From positions 14,610,175 to 14,674,174 of the forward strand of contig OY987303.1 in assembly GCA_963920635.1 (NCBI GenBank): DNA of 64,000 nucleotides, written 5' to 3'. Positions 13,001 to 22,917 of the stretch are shown here, in pieces. The position numbers and the translations under genes were made by a program. The notes beneath the pieces were generated by a model. It was given only the letters and a program-made list of their open reading frames with translations. It was not told where the DNA came from and searched no databases. The stretch's first letter is position 1. Every line of letters starts with the position of its first letter. Origin of the DNA: Pseudeuparius sepicola (lineage: Eukaryota; Arthropoda; Insecta; Coleoptera; Anthribidae).

Positions 13001-15398
13001 AGCTGCTTTGGCCATCTCTTTATCTACATTAAACCCAAAGACATTTCAAAGGGTCATTGTTTATGGTAGGCGTAGGTAGGCACACATTTTATATTACACT
13101 TTAACAAGAGGCAACAGTAATGGATTTTTGTAGATGATCAATAAATAAGAGAGAATAGATTGTATTTGGTCAGTAACTTCTACTGCTTTAATTAAATCAA
13201 GGTATGCGTCTCATTGTCATACCCAGGCTAGAAGGGCTGGTTAATGTCCTTTAATTTATTGAAATAAGTATAACGAAAAAGAAAATTTTACTTTAAAGCG
13301 CTTTATACCTAGTACAGGTGCGTCAGTAAGGTCATAACGTTCTGCCAAGCCCTGTAAATTATTTTTCAATTAGTTGTATTATTAGATATGAACGATGCGG
13401 AATGTCAAATATTATATTATATACTATTAAAGTGGCAAAATATAACGAATGCCACTGCTAGTGATATTAATATAGCTTACAACTAACAGAATGGGCAGAT
13501 AATTTTTATTGAGAGTGGCTTCCAGATTTAATATGGGTTTCTTTTTGTTGAAAGCTTACCTACAAGAAAAGGCGACCTCCCTCATCCTCGTTCTTTATCA
13601 TGCAGAATCTGATCCATATAATATTTTTAATGTAGCCAAACTTCACATAATTCGTAAAAAATAAATATTTGCCATAAGGAGAGCCATATACGGACCACTA
13701 CTATATGTGTAGTTGCTTGAAAAATTAAACATGCCAATTGGTGTGAAGTCAACAAATGAATAAGGTAGGCACACATGATACATGTGTTACTATTTTCAAC
13801 AATAACCGATATTTGTAGATATTCGATCGCTTAGACATAATCCAGTAATATCAGAATATCTTAGCTGGAGTCGGGTCAATATGACTTGGAATGGATTATA
13901 TATTGGCTCATTAGCCTCAATTGTTTTAATTAAATCAAGTGATTCATGTTAATCTCATTGTCATACCCAGGCTAGAAGCAATAGCATCCATTAATTAACC
14001 GAAATATCTAACTATAAAGGAAGCTTTAAAGCAGGTCCAGTTTGTTCTATAATAGGTCCCTTAGCAAGCGCTCGACCTTCGATCCAGCGATCTATATAAT
14101 ATTTCAATTAGTTGTATTTGGCCAGTCAACGAAAAGGGATGTTAACTGTATAGTAACTTGGAAAATGCTACTGATGTTACCGTAGCCGTAGAATGTTTCT
14201 ACACGGGCTTAATCGATTTTCCACATTTCCCAAATTAATTAATAGTTATAATTTAGTCAAGACGATCCCTTCAACCTTCCTGTTATCCCTAAGTTAGCAA
14301 ATATATACTGTGTATTTATTTCCAACATGAAATCAATGTAAACATTTGCAGGCCATCCATGAAACAAGACTTGTCCTGACATCACACTCTACAGTACCAC
14401 AAAAAATTGAGTCGATTTCAGATGCTTTGTTTCTGACAGACGGCTTGTAAATAATGCGGGCGAGGTCTCATAGTAGGTAACGCGCGGAGCGGTTTCTTTT
14501 CTTTATCTTTATTTCATGTCGGAATTTAATATATTACATGTACGTACTTCTATGAACAGTGATTATATTTACATTTTATTCACTGTGGTAAAGGAAACTT
14601 TATATAGTTGGTCCTGTTTGTTCTATAGTAGGCTTGGCCAGCACATGGCATGTTTCAATCGGCCAGCTTTCTGTATTATTCCTTTTCCTGGCAAGCGATA
14701 AACGCTTCGTCTAGACATCTAATTCTGTTGAAATCAGTTATTGCTTGTCTCGAGAAGGATATATCAGTTCAATTTGTAGTTTTTACCACAAATGCACTTT
14801 TCTGCGGTGTAATAATTATTTAATAACCCGTTTTCAATAATCTGGCTATATCAGGTGGGAGGGGGTCGCGAATAAGAACCTACGTGACCAAAATTCTAAG
14901 GGCCCGTTTGCCTTTTTCCCATCTGTTCCCTGTGAATGTAAGAATCGATTTTCTGGGGGTTAAAAATTTAGTATTTGACTTCGAAGATACTGGCTGTAAA
15001 TTCCCTATCAATGCTTTTTGTAAAAACTATGTTCTCCATTTCTGTAGCTAGATTACAAAATCTTTTAAGGGGCATACTTTGTCACAAGTATACAATTTGT
15101 ACAGATCTACGAACATGTCATAATATTATCTAATAGACATATACTAACATAAAATTTAATATATTATATGCAGTTTACGCAACTAATCTTGTATGGTCAG
15201 GTTAATACAACTGAGAATATAATATATTATTTGCTCGTTTGGCACAATTGCAATTGTTTTAGAATCAAGCTATGTACACGTTAACTTCATGGTAATAACC
15301 AGGGTTGGATCGATTGCTTCCACTAATTAATTGAAATACCCATAATATCTTTAAAGCAGGTTCTGCTCGCTATATAGTAGGCTCGTTAGCAAGCACAT
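7060..15398. repeat. Diverged local repeat array of two modules
   Basis: Two modules recur. Module A (core CATCCATTAATTAACTGAAA, then GGAAACTTTAAAGCAGGTTC and TATAGTAGGCTCGTTAGCAA) is seen near 7310, 8200, 8921, 9771, 10986, 11591, 12431, 13241, 13980 and 15311. Module B (GCGAGAGGGGGTCGCGAATA, then TACGTGACCAGAAT, later TCGCAGATACAGGTTGTAAG) is seen near 9289, 10585, 11941, 14859 and, partly, 12955. A third word (TCTCCCTAGAGGGCG..., then GGTGTTGCTTTGC) recurs near 7090, 8545, 11275, 12770 and 13560. Spacing is irregular (0.6-1.4 kb) and copies differ strongly, so the array is old. No intact gene is visible. Confidence 0.85.
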
Positions 15399-15592
15399 AT
15401 AATTATAAGATTAACTGACTTACCTGAAGTTTAATCTTAATTATTCGAGTTGCATCGTTCCATATGATAACACTTCGTAGTTCATCAGGTTCCTAGTTTT
15501 TCGGCACACCGTATATTTATTACTGGAAAAAAGGATTGATTTTTTGCTGCCGCGCGCACCGCTCGCCCGGTGTGTCATCTCGTCACTTTTAT
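15399..15592. repeat. DIRS left terminal repeat with terminal extension
   Basis: 15450-15592 is an exact inverted copy, by eye, of 20457-20599. The 51-base outer extension (from ATAATTATAAG) has its complement only in the internal complementary region. In element orientation this is the 3' end. Confidence 0.93.
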
Positions 15593-15673
15593 GAAGGTGA
15601 GTCTGGCGAAGAGTGGTATCTGAAGAACAGAGCGTTTCTGGGAGTCTCTAGAACATTGGGTTAGGGAGGGTTT

Positions 15674-15784
15674 TGTTATCATATGGAACGATGCAACTCG
15701 AATAATTAAGATTAAACTTCAGGTAAGTCAGTTAATCTTATAATTATTCTTCGTTGCATCGTTCCATATGATAACACTTCGTAG
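15674..15784. repeat. DIRS internal complementary region
   Basis: The first part (about 15674-15747) is the exact reverse complement of the left terminus 15399-15472. The rest is the reverse complement of the outer end of the right repeat, through 20610. The two meet in a shared ATAAT. The region is thus a complementary copy of the joined element ends, as required by the DIRS1 replication model in which it templates end completion and circle formation. Confidence 0.93.
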
Positions 15785-16123
15785 ATGTTCAAAGTATTTG
15801 GACGCTCTGGGCTGCAAGTAAACTTATTAAGCATAACTTCGTGGACAATTGTTATAATAAGAGTTATTAATTATTATTATTATTTTTATTTATTTTATTT
15901 TTTTTTTTATTAATACGAGAATTATAATATAATATATGTATATAATAACATTAGTATAAACTATCAATAGTATATAATATAATTATTTACTTTATTTACT
16001 TACATATGAATGTAAATAGTCTTTATATATGTAGTATAGTCTCTATAATTAATTAATTTATATAATATATATAACAATTTATGTGCTGTATGGAGCAGCT
16101 GGTGAATCAATCTAGTTTGGGTA

Positions 16124-16146
<23 letters not shown>
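15785..16146. other. AT-rich spacer between complementary region and recombinase
   Basis: A very AT-rich stretch with a homopolymer T run of about 25 bases directly downstream (minus sense) of the recombinase stop. It would form the 3' untranslated part of the DIRS transcript. Confidence 0.6.
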
Positions 16147-16155
<9 letters not shown>

Positions 16156-17061
16156 GTCGTTGAGGTTTACAATAGTTTTAACGAATTCGGTTTGATTGGT
16201 TGTAAGAGGTCGGTTATAGAACGTGTTAAATGTTGTCGAAGCTTGCGTCCACCCGGCAGCATTTTTAATCTGGTCTATACTTAAGCCTGCCCGATACGCT
16301 GCTGATGTGGACGCATGTCTTGTACTGTGGCTCGAAAACATCTCCGTATTAATCCCAGCTAATGTTAGCGTCGTTTTTATCCATCGACTTATTGTTTGTG
16401 ACGTGGCTTTTCGATGTGGTTTTTTGACTGTTACAATTAAATGGTCACCTTGTCGTAGTGGTTGTGTTTTTTCTATATAGTATCTTAAGGTGGTATTCAT
16501 GCAGAGCCCTGTTTTCTCGTTAAAATAGGGAAATATGAATATTGGTTGTAATTTGTTAGGTCCAGAAGTTTTAATTTTTTCTGATATTTTGATTGATATG
16601 TTTTCATCTGATATTGTTATGTTTTGTAATAATATGTTTGTAATGGTCTGGACTCTATGTCCCGTTGTAAGAACTAGCAAGGTTGCTAGTTTTCTAGAGA
16701 GATCTTGTAGGGATAGTGTCGATAGAGGGTACATTTTTTCGAGATACGTTAGTACTGGGCTTGGGTCCCAGGTTGAATTATATTTAGGGGAAGATGGGTT
16801 TAAATTATATATACCCTTTAAGAGTCTCTTTAAGGTCCGCTCTTGGTTTTCATTGAACGAGAATATTAAAGCTAGGGCTGATCTGTTGGTGTTTACCGTG
16901 GAATGGGACAATTTTTCGTTAGATAAACTAGAAAGGTAGTTTAGAATAGTGTTAAAATTAAATGAACAAGGATCTGCATTTTGGTCTTTACAATATGACC
17001 ACCACTTTTTGTAACAGACATTATACTGTTTTAAAGTATTTGGTGCTAGTGACGCTAACAT
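16147..17061 (-). CDS. DIRS tyrosine recombinase (YR)
   Basis: A 304-residue minus-strand frame from an ATG at 17061. The catalytic set of tyrosine recombinases is present: Arg136 in GHRVQTI, His245-x-x-Arg248 in HSTRHAS, Trp271 in the GW pair and nucleophile Tyr282 in FYNRPL. In DIRS elements this enzyme inserts the circular DNA copy instead of an integrase. The open frame continues upstream to 17184, and the extra residues (including RKGIPEEIIP) look like the normal N-terminus of DIRS recombinases. The ATG may therefore not be the real start. It overlaps the end of the RT frame by 91 bases in the -1 frame. No stop or frameshift is visible. Confidence 0.93.
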
Positions 17062-17093
17062 TATTGGTATTATTTCTTCTGGAATACCTTTCC

Positions 17094-19217
17094 TTAGATA
17101 AGATTCCCTGATAATTTGCTCACAGCCAGGGAAAGCGTGTTGTTCAATGGATGTGGTTTCCTGAAAGGGGATAATAGTAGCTGATCACTTGGTTCTAGGA
17201 TCAGAGGCTCCACTACAGAGAGCTTTATGAATAGCGGAAACCACGGCTGTGATTTCCAGTTTGGTACTACCAGGATTCCAGTAGCATTATCCGCCGCAAT
17301 TTTTTGTAAAACTCTATTTATGAGAGAGAATGGTGGGAATGCATAGAACCAGAGGTCCGTCCATGATACTGTGAAGGCATCGACGCATAATGCACCTGGA
17401 TCTGGACCCCAAGATATGTAATTTTTACACTTGGTATTTTTAAACGTTGCAAATAGGTCTATTTCCGGAGAACCAAATTTTGACTTAATTAATTTAAAGG
17501 CTGTATTTGAAAGTTCATATTCTGTGCCTATGGATTTCCACCTAGAAGCAGTATCTGCATTTGAGTTTTGACTGGATCTAATATAAGAGGCAAGGATAAA
17601 TATGTTATGTTGTTCGGCCCATTGCCATATTTGTCTAGTGATATTGTTTAGATTATCGAACTTCACGCTTCCCATTCTGTTTATACAAGCTATAGCTGTG
17701 ATGCTATCGAGCCTTAGTAAAATATTAATATTTCTTAAATTTTTTAAGTAACTTTTCAGAGCGAAAAGTGCACCTAAAAGTTCCAGTTCGTTTATGTGTT
17801 TTGTTTTCTCTCGTTCTTTCCAGAAACCGTGAGTACTCACGCCATTACAGTAAGCTCCCCAACCTGTAAGTGAGGCATCAGCGAAAATTGTTTGTTTATA
17901 ATTTTTTGATGCTAGTTCCTGTTTGGCAGATGGGATATTTTTTATCCACCACTGTATGTCCTGCAGTAAATAAGATGGGATCTTCATTTCGTTGTTGTAG
18001 TTTTGATTATTGTTTTTTAGCGCAATGAATTTTGCTTTTTCGAATTTTTTTGTATATACCCACCCATATTTTACTGCAGGGCACGCAGCAACCAGTTTTC
18101 CCAATATACTAGCAAAGGTTTTAATTCTACATTTTTTTTGCTTTATAAGGTAATACAGCGATTCTAAGATGTTTTTCTTTTTTTCGTCCGGTAAGGTGAT
18201 ATGCATTTCTATGCTGTCTAGTGTAAAACCTAGAAAGTGGATTGTTTTCGACGGTTTAAGTTTACTTTTATCCGTATTTATGATAAACCCCAGGCTAGTA
18301 AGTAATTGTACAGCCCGAGCTATGTATTTTTTACATGTTTGCTCTGATTTTTCTATTATTAGTAAATCATCTAAATAGGCTATACAAGTTATACCTTCGG
18401 CGCGGAGTTTTGAGAGAACAGGTTTCAGTATTTTTGTAAATATGAAGGGAGCTATATTCAGACCGAACGGAAGGCAATTGAAACAGAAATATTTATTTTC
18501 GAATTGGAATTTCAGGTATTTCCTATATTTCCTGCTAATCGGTAATAAGAAATAAGCATCTTTCAGATCTATGCTACCAAAAGAGAATTTTTTATGAGTT
18601 AGTTTTATTACCGACCTCATATCCTCAAGTTTAAAGTGAGGTGGGTTTATATTTTTGTTCAGATTTTTCAAATTTAAAATAAATCTGAATTTTCCATCGG
18701 GTTTTTTATTCAGAAAATATGGCGATAGAAAATCATTTTTATTATATCCACAAGACGATATAGCTCCCTTATCTAATAAGTCTGATATTGCTTTTTTGTA
18801 ATTATTTAGTTCGTTTAGAGGAATTTTAATAGTTGGTTTACAATTTTGGTAGGGTTTTTTTACAAAGGGAAGTTTTATTCCTTGTACCCACGACAGAACC
18901 ACCTGGTTCTTCGTAATATTTTGCCATTGGTCAAGGTGAAATTTTAATGTCCCTGCATATTTTTTGTTTTTTACCTCTAATACTGGTGTTTGCGCCTCTT
19001 CTGCTGGTACTCTTTCTGGCCCTGGTAGGTGTATTGTTTTCTCGATGGGGCTGCTCTGATTCGTTGTACTGTCTGCCCCCCTTCCTCTTTTTTCTTGGCG
19101 TTTGGCAGTTGGCGCCGGTCGTTTAAATAAAATGGCTTTGTTGTCACTTTTGAAGTTACTGCTTTTCCCACCATGGTAGAGGTTCTCTTCCGAGCTCGCA
19201 TGTCTCCCGCAGCCTTT
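17094..19217 (-). CDS. DIRS reverse transcriptase-RNase H-methyltransferase polyprotein
   Basis: The frame is open from 19217 to the stop at 17094. Numbered from the in-frame GTG at 18902 (602 residues), it shows RT motif A IDLKDAY (Asp112), LPFGLNIAP (144-152), YLDD (176-179) and FLGFTLDS; then RNase H with FADAS (Asp342), ELELL (Glu374), RLDS (Asp399) and NAD (Asp450). Residues about 474-560 (IDLFAT, AFPPF, PNWKSQPWF) match the Dam-like methyltransferase domain of DIRS elements. Its usual NPPY-type motif reads FPPF. Upstream of 18902 the conserved DIRS RT leader (about AGTLKFHLDQW) is still in frame, yet no ATG precedes the RT motifs. The frame overlaps gag by 241 bases in the -1 frame, so frameshifting or re-initiation is implied. 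The enzyme copies element RNA to DNA. Confidence 0.94.
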   Translation of the reverse strand, partial: KGCGRHASSEENLYHGGKSSNFKSDNKAILFKRPAPTAKRQEKRGRGADSTTNQSSPIEKTIHLPGPERVPAEEAQTPVLEVKNKKYAGTLKFHLDQWQNITKNQVVLSWVQGIKLPFVKKPYQNCKPTIKIPLNELNNYKKAISDLLDKGAISSCGYNKNDFLSPYFLNKKPDGKFRFILNLKNLNKNINPPHFKLEDMRSVIKLTHKKFSFGSIDLKDAYFLLPISRKYRKYLKFQFENKYFCFNCLPFGLNIAPFIFTKILKPVLSKLRAEGITCIAYLDDLLIIEKSEQTCKKYIARAVQLLTSLGFIINTDKSKLKPSKTIHFLGFTLDSIEMHITLPDEKKKNILESLYYLIKQKKCRIKTFASILGKLVAACPAVKYGWVYTKKFEKAKFIALKNNNQNYNNEMKIPSYLLQDIQWWIKNIPSAKQELASKNYKQTIFADASLTGWGAYCNGVSTHGFWKEREKTKHINELELLGALFALKSYLKNLRNINILLRLDSITAIACINRMGSVKFDNLNNITRQIWQWAEQHNIFILASYIRSSQNSNADTASRWKSIGTEYELSNTAFKLIKSKFGSPEIDLFATFKNTKCKNYISWGPDPGALCVDAFTVSWTDLWFYAFPPFSLINRVLQKIAADNATGILVVPNWKSQPWFPLFIKLSVVEPLILEPSDQLLLSPFRKPHPLNNTLSLAVSKLSGNLI

Positions 19218-20379
19218 TTAAGGGCTTGGTTGGTTTTTATCTTTTCTTGGAGATTTTTCCCAAATAAGTATTCGTCCTGTTCTATGTCTTCTACAATTTT
19301 TTTACAATCATAATTCAGGGATGGTATTACACAATATCTTCTATGGGCTGATAGCGAACTGTGTATATTTGTTAATATCTGGCCCGCATCTGCCAATTTT
19401 TCCAGGTGATCCCTATTTGTGTCTGGATTATTAAGGACGTCAGTTAATGCTAACCCTATTGCGGTTAGAGCACTGCCTAACTCCTCTTGGCATCTTGCGA
19501 GATACTTATCTTGTCGCGTCTGACTTACTGTTAAGCATGCTTCGAGCTCTTCATTTAATTTCGGGGCACCGAGGGCTTCGCAATTTTTTGCCACAGGATA
19601 TTTGTTTAATATATCCTTTTTGGCCTCTTTCTCAAGTCCTTTTCGGAGGAGTGGGGACCACCTGACGACAATTTCTTCATGAAGGTTCTTAAGGTTGTCG
19701 GGTTGCTTGTTGGGATCAGCTCCTAGAACGTTAAATACCTCGTTTTCCTGTCTTGATTCCGGTTGTTCTAGATTCGGAAGCGGTCGAGGTTCTGACTCAG
19801 GCCCTCCTACCTCCTCTTGATCGCCACCGACCTGGCCACGATCGGTCTCTTCCGGAGAACGCGCGAGCCTTCGACGACTGGGCCCTGCTTCCCTTAAATC
19901 GGCTTCCTCATCATCGGAAGAAGCTGCTAGAAAGGCGAAAGTAGATATTATTGACTTATTTTATCTAAAGAACACATATAATATGGCTCTTTTGTTTTAT
20001 TATTTGTCACGGGCAAGCGTGAGTAAGTATATGATTATGTAACACATGTTACTTAATATTACCTACTAGGCATATCACAAGATAGCCTGAATACCATTTG
20101 GGTAAACTGCTATTTTTCCATCTATAAGTAGGGTATAACACGTGTAGGCACACATGTGCCTCACGATTTTTTACCCTGGGGCAGAGTCACATGACCTCCC
20201 TGATTGTGTATGTCATACCATATACTAGAATATCCGTACATACCTTCTGACCTTGCGGGGAATAATTCACGCTCCAATTTTGCCACTTTGCGTTGTAACC
20301 GCACAAATTCCTTCCTTCTCTTCCTCAGACGTCTTGCTGAACTGTCGCTCGATGTAGTAGAACTGCTCCCACTCGACAT
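18977..20379 (-). CDS. DIRS gag-like protein, two exons
   Basis: Exon 2 (19926-18977) is open and carries the conserved DIRS gag core: a WSPLLRKGLEKE-like segment, KYP, NCEALGAPKLNEE and a following Gln/Leu-rich helical stretch, ending in a basic tail. This frame has no ATG. On the minus strand, 20379-20244 begins with an ATG (MSSGSSSTTSSDSSARR, then a basic heptad-like segment) and ends at an AG/GTATGT donor. A pyrimidine-rich CTAG acceptor sits at 19927. Joining them keeps phase (G + CA) and gives about 361 residues. The intron would be 317 bp (20243-19927). Gag is expected to package element RNA. The intron is inference; exon 2 identity is strong. Confidence 0.85.
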
Positions 20380-20456
20380 TTTTCGATTTTTCGTCCCGAA
20401 TTTAATATTTTTCGTGGATTGTCGGGACGCGGGTACCGATTCGGCTAGGCACACCG

Positions 20457-20610
20457 ATAAAAGTGACGAGATGACACACCGGGCGAGCGGTGCGCGCGGC
20501 AGCAAAAAATCAATCCTTTTTTCCAGTAATAAATATACGGTGTGCCGAAAAACTAGGAACCTGATGAACTACGAAGTGTTATCATATGGAACGATGCAAC
20601 GAAGAATAAT
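20457..20610. repeat. DIRS right terminal repeat (5' end of element)
   Basis: 20457-20599 is the inverted partner of 15450-15592, apparently identical over 143 bp. The last 11 bases, up to 20610, match the internal complementary region. Promoter activity is expected here by analogy to DIRS1; no TATA assignment is made. Confidence 0.92.
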
Positions 20611-21900
20611 AACTTTCGAACCATCTGTCCATACTATTTCAATTATTTGTGAAATAAAGGATGTAAACAGCCACCGACGTTAATGAAAAAGAAAAAAACA
20701 CATGATGAGAAACTAGATCCATGGAGGGGGTTTACATCGCAAAAATTTTGAAATTGTTTTGGTGTTAAAGTTTCCCCAACGTGTCTCTTAAAAGCTATGG
20801 GTCCATAGCTATTTGTTTAGTATACAAACCAACGCAGTACCTACTCCTTTTCTGTTATAGCAAAAATGCTAACAAAGTTATTGTTTATTTTTGAGATTTT
20901 CACAACAAAAAACAAATAATATTTTCTATAGGAAAAAAAAAACATTTAAGTTCGCAGAACGATCTCATTACACATACCTATATACATATAACTGCGAAGC
21001 TATATAATAGGTTGTGATATTACTCATTGGAAACTTGTCAATTGCACGCTATATTTTCTGCGTTCCCACAATAAGCGCTGTAAAACTGTGGATGGAAGCG
21101 AGTGTTTGCAGCGTGTCCTATGGGACAGTGACGTGTTACTCGCCTTAGAAGTTCTATAGCTGCGCCAACTTCGCTGTTTCTATTTTGCATTTATTTAAAT
21201 AAGAAGTTCTTTTTGCACAGTTTATAATAAAAAACATTTTGTATTATTTCTTCGTCAAAACAGTTGCAATAGTATATTGTGAAACAAGTTGAGCAATGAG
21301 TTATATTGCACGCCAGTGCACAAGTTGCGGCACGGGGCAATGGTCCAGTGCCTTCAAGTGCACAAGCATGCAATATGCTTTGCTTAACGAATTGTACACT
21401 ATGCTTTGTGCACGACTTGTAATTTAAGATTAAATTAGATAATATTTGAAAAATTATTGTTCATGCTTGCATTGCTATTACTGGCAATGCTAATAACTGA
21501 CAAGAGCTCACTTGATAGAAACATGTTAATTATTTTGACATTCGTTAGGTTAGTGTAGAGATGGGGTAGTGGCGAAGTATCGACAATATTATATTCGATA
21601 TCGAATTAAGGTAAAATCCAGTCTAATTATTACAATTCATATAATTATTATATTATATTTATTGTCAATATATAGATACTAAAAACTTAACTCGCGATTT
21701 ACTCTTTAAATATCGAAAATATCGTTTGACAGATTCGCACCTTTTTACCCCAGTCTGAAGTTGCCGTTGTGTTGCAAATTGAGCATTGACTGGCAAAGCC
21801 ACCCATTGTAAAACTCTCAGCTATGACACAATAGCCAACATTGCGGGTAGATCGTGCACAAACATATTATTTGTAATAATATGACTCGTATCGTGCGTCA
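20611..21900. other. No gene recognised
   Basis: AT-rich DNA right of the DIRS element. A GCACAAG/CTTGTGC-rich patch lies at about 21300-21420. No motif-bearing ORF. Confidence 0.4.
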
Positions 21901-22790
21901 ATATGATTTGGACATACTTTAGGTGATAAATAATTTTCTCATTTGCTTCAATTGTTATAATGAAATCAAGCGACGCACGCTAACCTCATTGTCATATATA
22001 AACTGTAACTAATCGATAACATCCATTAATTAAACCTACAGAAACACCGAAGTACAAAGCAGGTTCTGTTCTCTCTATAGTAGGTTCTCTCTATAGTAGG
22101 TTCATTAGCGGCAAGAGCAGCCTACTTTATGTACTATTGGCATTAGCTGGGAGAACGATGTCAAATATTTTGTTTTAATTTGGTAAAAGATAAAACAAAA
22201 AGGTGGTTAATGGGGAAAAATCATTAGGACCTTCGCAGTGGGTTAAAGATTTTGTGACTTTTTAAATAGGAGACAACACAAAACTATCTGAGAAAGATGG
22301 AAGCACTTGCTAGTGGAACGCAAAGCGCCTGACATAATATAAATTACTAATCTATTAGCTGTATCTTTAAAGCAGTTTGTTATGGTTATTTCCTTAGAAA
22401 AATAAGTTTCCGTCCTAAACAAACACATCCAACCTCAGTACGACCGATTCCTTGAACTGTTCGGTAATATCTTAATGCCAGGGCATTTTAATAACCTCTT
22501 TTCGACAATCCGGCTTTTTCGTGGCGAGAGAGGGTCGCAAATAAGGCCCTACGTGTCGGGAATCCGAAGGGCGGCCCTCCGCCAGCCCTTCTCCCATCTG
22601 TTCCCTATGAGGGGACGCCGGGCCCTTCCGCAGCGCCGCGGATCGATTTTCCGGGGGGTTAAAAATTTATTGTTTAATTTCGCAGATACAGGTTGTAAGT
22701 TTCTTTCCAGCGCTTTTAATACAAGATTGTCTTCGGTGGGATGGGCTCGTCTTTTCGTACCTACGGATTCCGTGCAGATGTTTTAAAGTG
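21900..22790. repeat. Outlying copy of the two-module repeat
   Basis: Module A is at about 22011-22110 (with a local duplication of CTATAGTAGGTTC) and module B at about 22490-22720. This is the continuation of the 7-15.4 kb array on the far side of the DIRS insertion. This module B copy is the most GC-rich and carries the longest open frame across the module (103 codons, 22475-22786), but that frame has no recognised domain and is not conserved in the other copies. Confidence 0.85.
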
Positions 22791-22817
22791 GCATTCTTGT
22801 AGAGTTTATAACATTAG

Positions 22818-22917
22818 CACAGTATAACCAGTAGCCCGATTTTCTCAAATATTTTCAGACGCTTTCAGACAAAGGATCTACGATTCCAGTAGTTGGGCTA
22901 CTGGCTATTACACTGTG
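22818..22917. repeat. 100-bp hairpin, probable tiny MITE
   Basis: Arms CACAGTATAACCAGTAGCCC and the complement of GGGCTACTGGCTATTACACT pair with a small bulge; the loop is about 50 bases. A small TIR element or a hairpin RNA are both possible. Confidence 0.65.

Larger units (their letters stand above)
15399..20610 (-). mobile_element. Complete DIRS-type tyrosine-recombinase retrotransposon
   Basis: Read on the minus strand it is: terminal repeat, gag (spliced), RT-RNase H-methyltransferase, tyrosine recombinase, internal complementary region, terminal repeat. The inverted terminal repeats (15450-15592, 20457-20599) look identical over 143 bp. The left end carries about 51 extra bases beyond the repeat and the right end about 11, and both extensions are represented in the internal complementary region. 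That is the arrangement known for Dictyostelium DIRS1-type elements and allows their circular intermediate. No target duplication is expected or seen. It interrupts the diverged module array. All three frames are open, so it is recently inserted and may be active. About 5.2 kb. Confidence 0.95.

Noticed and set aside
16081..16939. Plus-strand frames of 67-134 codons over the recombinase
   Set aside because: Shadows of the minus-strand DIRS recombinase.
20204..20683. 159-codon plus-strand frame at the DIRS right end
   Set aside because: Runs antisense across gag exon 1 and the terminal repeat; no motif.
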